Assembly (NCBI RefSeq): GCF_001457415.1
Contig: NZ_LN881721.1
Coordinates: 124,001 to 188,000 of the forward strand
Length of the DNA stretch: 64,000 nucleotides
DNA from: Gorillibacterium timonense
Lineage (GTDB): Bacteria; Bacillota; Bacilli; Paenibacillales; NBRC-103111
Direction: 5' to 3'
Under the pieces are notes generated by a model. The model saw only the letters and a program-made list of their open reading frames with translations. It was not told the DNA's origin and made no database searches. Shown here one piece after another: positions 61,328 through 64,000 of this stretch (positions are counted from its first letter, which is position 1; every line of letters starts with the position of its first letter). Made by a program: the position numbers and the translations under genes.

Positions 61328-62028
61328 TTGGCTTGCCGCCTCCTGTCTTTGATGTGGAGCAGGTACTGATAGAAGCCAGAGATGATTTGGAAGTTTGCGA
61401 TCAACTCGGCGGCCAACTCTCTGCTGAACAAACGGCCGTCGATCTCCCTCAGGCATACCAGGTACAGATTCTTTCTCTGGTACCAATCGGCTAACTCCCC
61501 CGGCTTGGTTTTATCCAGCACTCGTTTGTACTTGTCCCCTTCTAGAGTAAAGATCTGCTGCTGGGGATAAAAAGCGATAGCTTTCTTAAACTCCTCCACA
61601 GAGGTATCCATGCGTTCCCGGAATCCTTCCATGGTCTCGGGGTCTGCGGAAAAGTAGCCCATGCCATACCGATAGGAATGAGGGGACAGCTCGAAGAAAA
61701 AGGCTGGGTTCGTGCTCCATTCCTTCGCCGATCTCTTGAAGGTTAGCCACATGGTATCTCGATACGGGGATTTGTTCTTGGAAAAGCGGGTGTCACGATG
61801 GATTCTCGAGATGGCCTTCCCCGGAGTGACATCGAAATAGGGATCGATCGATAGCATGAACTCGCTCAACTCCATAACCAGTCCCTGCAGGGGCTCCTGC
61901 AGCAGCTTCTTGTAGTCCTCCTTGTGCTCCTCAAACCATGGCTTGTTGTTGTTAACAGTCAGATCCTTTAAATACTCGATGGCAGCAGGGGAAAAGCCGT
62001 GGAAATAGTGGCGGCTATCATCCGGCAT
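61324..62028 (-). CDS. DUF2461 family protein
   Basis: The 234-residue protein matches DUF2461 (TIGR02453): FHGFSPAAIEYLKDLTVNNN near the start, KPWFEEHKEDYKKLL, RIHRDTRFSKNKSPY, and GMGYFSADPETM. The function of this family is not known. AAAGGAG stands before ATG 62028. It lies between the MarR gene (3-base gap) and the PPOX gene (4-base overlap). Confidence 0.88.
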   Translation of the reverse strand: MPDDSRHYFHGFSPAAIEYLKDLTVNNNKPWFEEHKEDYKKLLQEPLQGLVMELSEFMLSIDPYFDVTPGKAISRIHRDTRFSKNKSPYRDTMWLTFKRSAKEWSTNPAFFFELSPHSYRYGMGYFSADPETMEGFRERMDTSVEEFKKAIAFYPQQQIFTLEGDKYKRVLDKTKPGELADWYQRKNLYLVCLREIDGRLFSRELAAELIANFQIISGFYQYLLHIKDRRRQAK

Positions 62029-62031
62029 AAA

Positions 62032-62490
62032 TCATTCTCCTTTCTTGGCAGGGAGCTCGAGCCGGGACAGATTGTCATAAATGCGGGTAAGATAATCTTC
62101 GAACATATCGATCTCGTGCTCCGCGAAGCCGTGATAAAACAAGTCCAGCATGTCGTTCGATACATCCTCATAAGCGGCTTTGAGCTGTTCATTCTTGGCG
62201 GTGAGCTTGATGATGATTTTGCGACGATCGTCGGGGGAGGGAATTCTCTGTAGATGCCCGGATTGTTCAAGCCTCTCCAGCATGCGGGAAAGGGTGGACT
62301 TTTCCAAAGCGGTTTTCTTCGCCAATTCCTGAATGGAAATGCCGTCGTTTTGCCACAAAACAAAGATGATTCTTCCCTGTGCCGAATTCAGCTCGTAAAG
62401 GTCGTAGCTCTTCAGCTTCCTCGTAAAGACGCGTCCCGCCAGCTGATGGATTTTTGAGATCAAAAAGCCGCCTTGCCGGTTCTGGGGCAT
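62032..62490 (-). CDS. MarR-family transcriptional regulator
   Basis: The 152-residue protein has the MarR winged helix: LNSAQGRIIFVLWQNDGISI, then ALEKSTLSRMLERLEQSG and the wing RIPSPDDRRKIIIKLT. It heads the three-gene operon and a 14-bp palindrome lies 42 bases upstream over a predicted -10, so it probably represses its own operon until a ligand binds. AGGAGG lies a few bases before ATG 62490. Confidence 0.9.
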   Translation of the reverse strand: MPQNRQGGFLISKIHQLAGRVFTRKLKSYDLYELNSAQGRIIFVLWQNDGISIQELAKKTALEKSTLSRMLERLEQSGHLQRIPSPDDRRKIIIKLTAKNEQLKAAYEDVSNDMLDLFYHGFAEHEIDMFEDYLTRIYDNLSRLELPAKKGE

Positions 62491-62532
62491 AATTCCTCCT
62501 AAGTTGATGACTGCTCTACAATAACTTTAAAC

Positions 62533-62564
62533 GTTGTATATACAACTAAAATTATGTACCAATT
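62533..62564 (-). promoter_or_regulatory. MarR operator and promoter
   Basis: GTTGTATATACAAC (62533-62546) is a perfect palindrome. Read on the minus strand, TTGGTA, a 16-base spacer and TATACA form a promoter whose -10 lies inside the palindrome. Confidence 0.6.
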
Positions 62565-62705
62565 ATACCCACATCCTTTGATTCCATCAACCCTTTTTTT
62601 TGATTTCCGCTTCGCTGGTATCATAAAATCCTCTCTCTTACCGGGATGTGTTTTATTGGTGTATAGTAGGGGGAGATTATTTCATGCGAGCGAGGGAGCC
62701 CATTC

Positions 62706-63830
62706 ATGACGACGAATGCAAACACAAAGGTATATGCCTTATCCGAAATTGAGAATGTTAAGGTTCACGGAAGAACGACGGAGAATCGATCTCCCCTGAC
62801 TTTGTTTTGGACAGGCAGCGGAATTGAATTAAACGCCAGAGGGTCGGAGCTATGGATTGAGGTCGAAGCCGATTATGATACGTATGAGCCCTGGATCAGC
62901 ATCGTGATCAACTCGGCTCCGGTGAGCCGGCAGATGGTGACAGCGGGAAGGCATTGGATCTGTTTGTTCCGGGGAACGAACGCTGAAGCCGTGAAGAACG
63001 TTCGGGTCACCAAGGATGTGCAGGCCATGAGCGGAGACCCCGGCTGCCGGCTGCAGATTCATGCGGTGAAGAGCGACGGGGACCTTTTGCCCGTAGAGGA
63101 TAAGCCTTATAAGATTGAATTTATCGGAGACAGCATAACTTCTGGAGAAGGGGCCATCGGAGCAAAAGCCGAGGTCGATTGGGTCCCCATGTGGTTCAGC
63201 GCGATTCACAATTATGCGGCACTGACCGGGGAGGCCTTGGACGCTGAGGTACGGATTCTCTCGCAAAGCGGCTGGGGGGTTCTGACCAGTTGGGACAATA
63301 ACCCGCATTCCAATCTTCCGGACTACTATGAGAAAGTGTGCGGACTCCTGACCGGCGAGAGAAACAAAGCCTTGGGTGCTTGGAATGACAACGACTTCGC
63401 TTCTTGGCAGCCGGATGTGGTTGTGGTCAACCTCGGAACGAACGATGGCGGCGCCTTCCATTCACCGGAATGGAAAGATGAAGCTACCGGAGAGACGCAC
63501 AAGCAGCGCTTGAATGAGGACGGGACCTTCCATGATGAGGACCTGCGCGCCTTTGAGGAGGCAGTGGTGAAGTTCCTCGGCAAGCTTCGGACCTTCAACC
63601 CCAAAGCCCAGATCGTCTGGGTTTACGGCATGCTGGGGCTGCCGATGATGCCGGCTATTTACCGTGCGGTAGACGCTTATAAGTCCAAGACGGGGGACCG
63701 GAAGGTGTCCGTGTTCCAGCTCCCCAACACCACCGAGGAAACCGTCGGTTCGAGAACCCATCCCGGTGCCTTGGCCCATGAGCGAGCAGCCAAGGAGCTG
63801 ACCGGTTATCTCCGGGAGATTTTGAGCTAG
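62706..63830 (+). CDS. SGNH/GDSL esterase with N-terminal jelly-roll (CE2-like)
   Basis: The 374-residue protein has an N-terminal beta domain (residues 1-135, VKVHGRTTENRSPLTLFWTG) and a C-terminal SGNH hydrolase with FIGDSITSGEG (catalytic Ser), NLGTNDGGAF and RTHPGALAH (catalytic His). This two-part layout is that of CE2 carbohydrate esterases, which remove acetyl groups from xylan or glucomannan. There is no signal peptide, so it would act on imported oligosaccharides in the cytoplasm. GAGGGAG precedes ATG 62706. Confidence 0.87.
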   Translation: MTTNANTKVYALSEIENVKVHGRTTENRSPLTLFWTGSGIELNARGSELWIEVEADYDTYEPWISIVINSAPVSRQMVTAGRHWICLFRGTNAEAVKNVRVTKDVQAMSGDPGCRLQIHAVKSDGDLLPVEDKPYKIEFIGDSITSGEGAIGAKAEVDWVPMWFSAIHNYAALTGEALDAEVRILSQSGWGVLTSWDNNPHSNLPDYYEKVCGLLTGERNKALGAWNDNDFASWQPDVVVVNLGTNDGGAFHSPEWKDEATGETHKQRLNEDGTFHDEDLRAFEEAVVKFLGKLRTFNPKAQIVWVYGMLGLPMMPAIYRAVDAYKSKTGDRKVSVFQLPNTTEETVGSRTHPGALAHERAAKELTGYLREILS

Positions 63831-63887
63831 CCCGCAGTCAACCTTAATCGTGTGTAATGTAGGATGTGTCAGGGGCTGTCCCCCAAG

Positions 63888-63906
63888 CAGGTGAAAACCT
63901 GTTTTT
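63888..63906 (+). terminator. Small hairpin after the SGNH gene
   Basis: CAGGT-GAAA-ACCTG followed by five T; short stem but well formed. It lies just before the minus-strand frame at 63905. Confidence 0.45.
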
Positions 63907-64000
63907 AGGACCGCTCCGTTTTTGCGTTCATTCCCGGCAGCCGCGATACCCTCTCATCCAAAGAGATGATCCCGGTAATCGTCCAAGACCTTTCGTTCGA
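63905..64000 (-). other. Possible C-terminal end of a minus-strand gene at the window edge
   Basis: A minus-strand frame stays open for 31 codons from the window edge to TAA at 63905-63907 (ends RVSRLPGMNAKTERS). About 25 bases beyond the stop lies GGGGCTGTCCC, a sequence often seen at IS ends in this group. It could be the tail of a transposase gene, but too little is visible; other frames in the same stretch also read for some distance. Confidence 0.2.

Overview
The window reads as a chromosomal segment of a spore-former-type Firmicute, most likely in the Paenibacillaceae (Paenibacillus or Cohnella-like). Reasons: strong AGGAGG-type ribosome sites, frequent GTG/TTG starts, Gram-positive lipoproteins, an AraR-type arabinose repressor, a glycyl T-box leader, two BlaI/M56 systems and a CD3324-family protein. 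Base composition is moderate (by eye a little above 50 % GC), apart from one clearly AT-rich insert carrying a fic gene. The placement is inference from gene content. I see no rRNA, tRNA, CRISPR array or complete insertion sequence.

Left part (1-12 kb): a partial membrane protein, an MBL-fold hydrolase and a divergent PaaX-type regulator; small hypothetical genes, one of them frameshifted; a coiled-coil protein with a membrane-anchored polysaccharide deacetylase; a membrane diguanylate cyclase with an SDR oxidoreductase; a FIST-domain sensor followed by a soluble chemoreceptor; and the AT-rich fic gene between two near-identical 23-24 bp sequences. Next (11.8-17 kb) comes a complete L-arabinose module: divergent araR, then araB-araD-araA, with AraR boxes over the promoters. 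L-arabinose becomes xylulose-5-phosphate, which the phosphoketolase at 55-57.6 kb can cleave.

Middle (17-42 kb): an ArsR / aldehyde dehydrogenase / DUF1569 operon; a divergent GntR / DJ-1-PfpI pair; a kinase-dead aminoglycoside-phosphotransferase relative next to a CD3324-type protein containing a tandem repeat; an Lrp-LysE pair; and a seven- or eight-gene operon of RpiR regulator, enantioselective-type amidase, complete family-5 (Opp/Dpp) ABC importer and MFS transporter, which suggests import and hydrolysis of an amide or peptide. Then follow an AzgA-type purine permease, a BlaI/M56 pair with a large non-PBP sensor domain, malate:quinone oxidoreductase, and a tract with a decayed gene and a truncated gene.

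Right part (42-64 kb): YceI and a divergent two-component system, a lipoprotein phosphoesterase, AHSA1-type protein, Ada, a serine beta-lactamase-fold hydrolase, and a compact BlaI-M56-Lgt cluster in which the same ATACTAC-N5-GTAGTAT operator lies before blaI and before the lgt paralogue. Then T-box-controlled glyQS, a GntR/UTRA regulator with phosphoketolase, an operon for a secreted L,D-transpeptidase-like protein and a lipoprotein with an orphan NarL-type regulator, a MarR operon and an SGNH esterase. The most unusual items are the BlaI-controlled Lgt paralogue with altered active-site residues, the repeat-flanked fic island, and the FIST/soluble-MCP pair.
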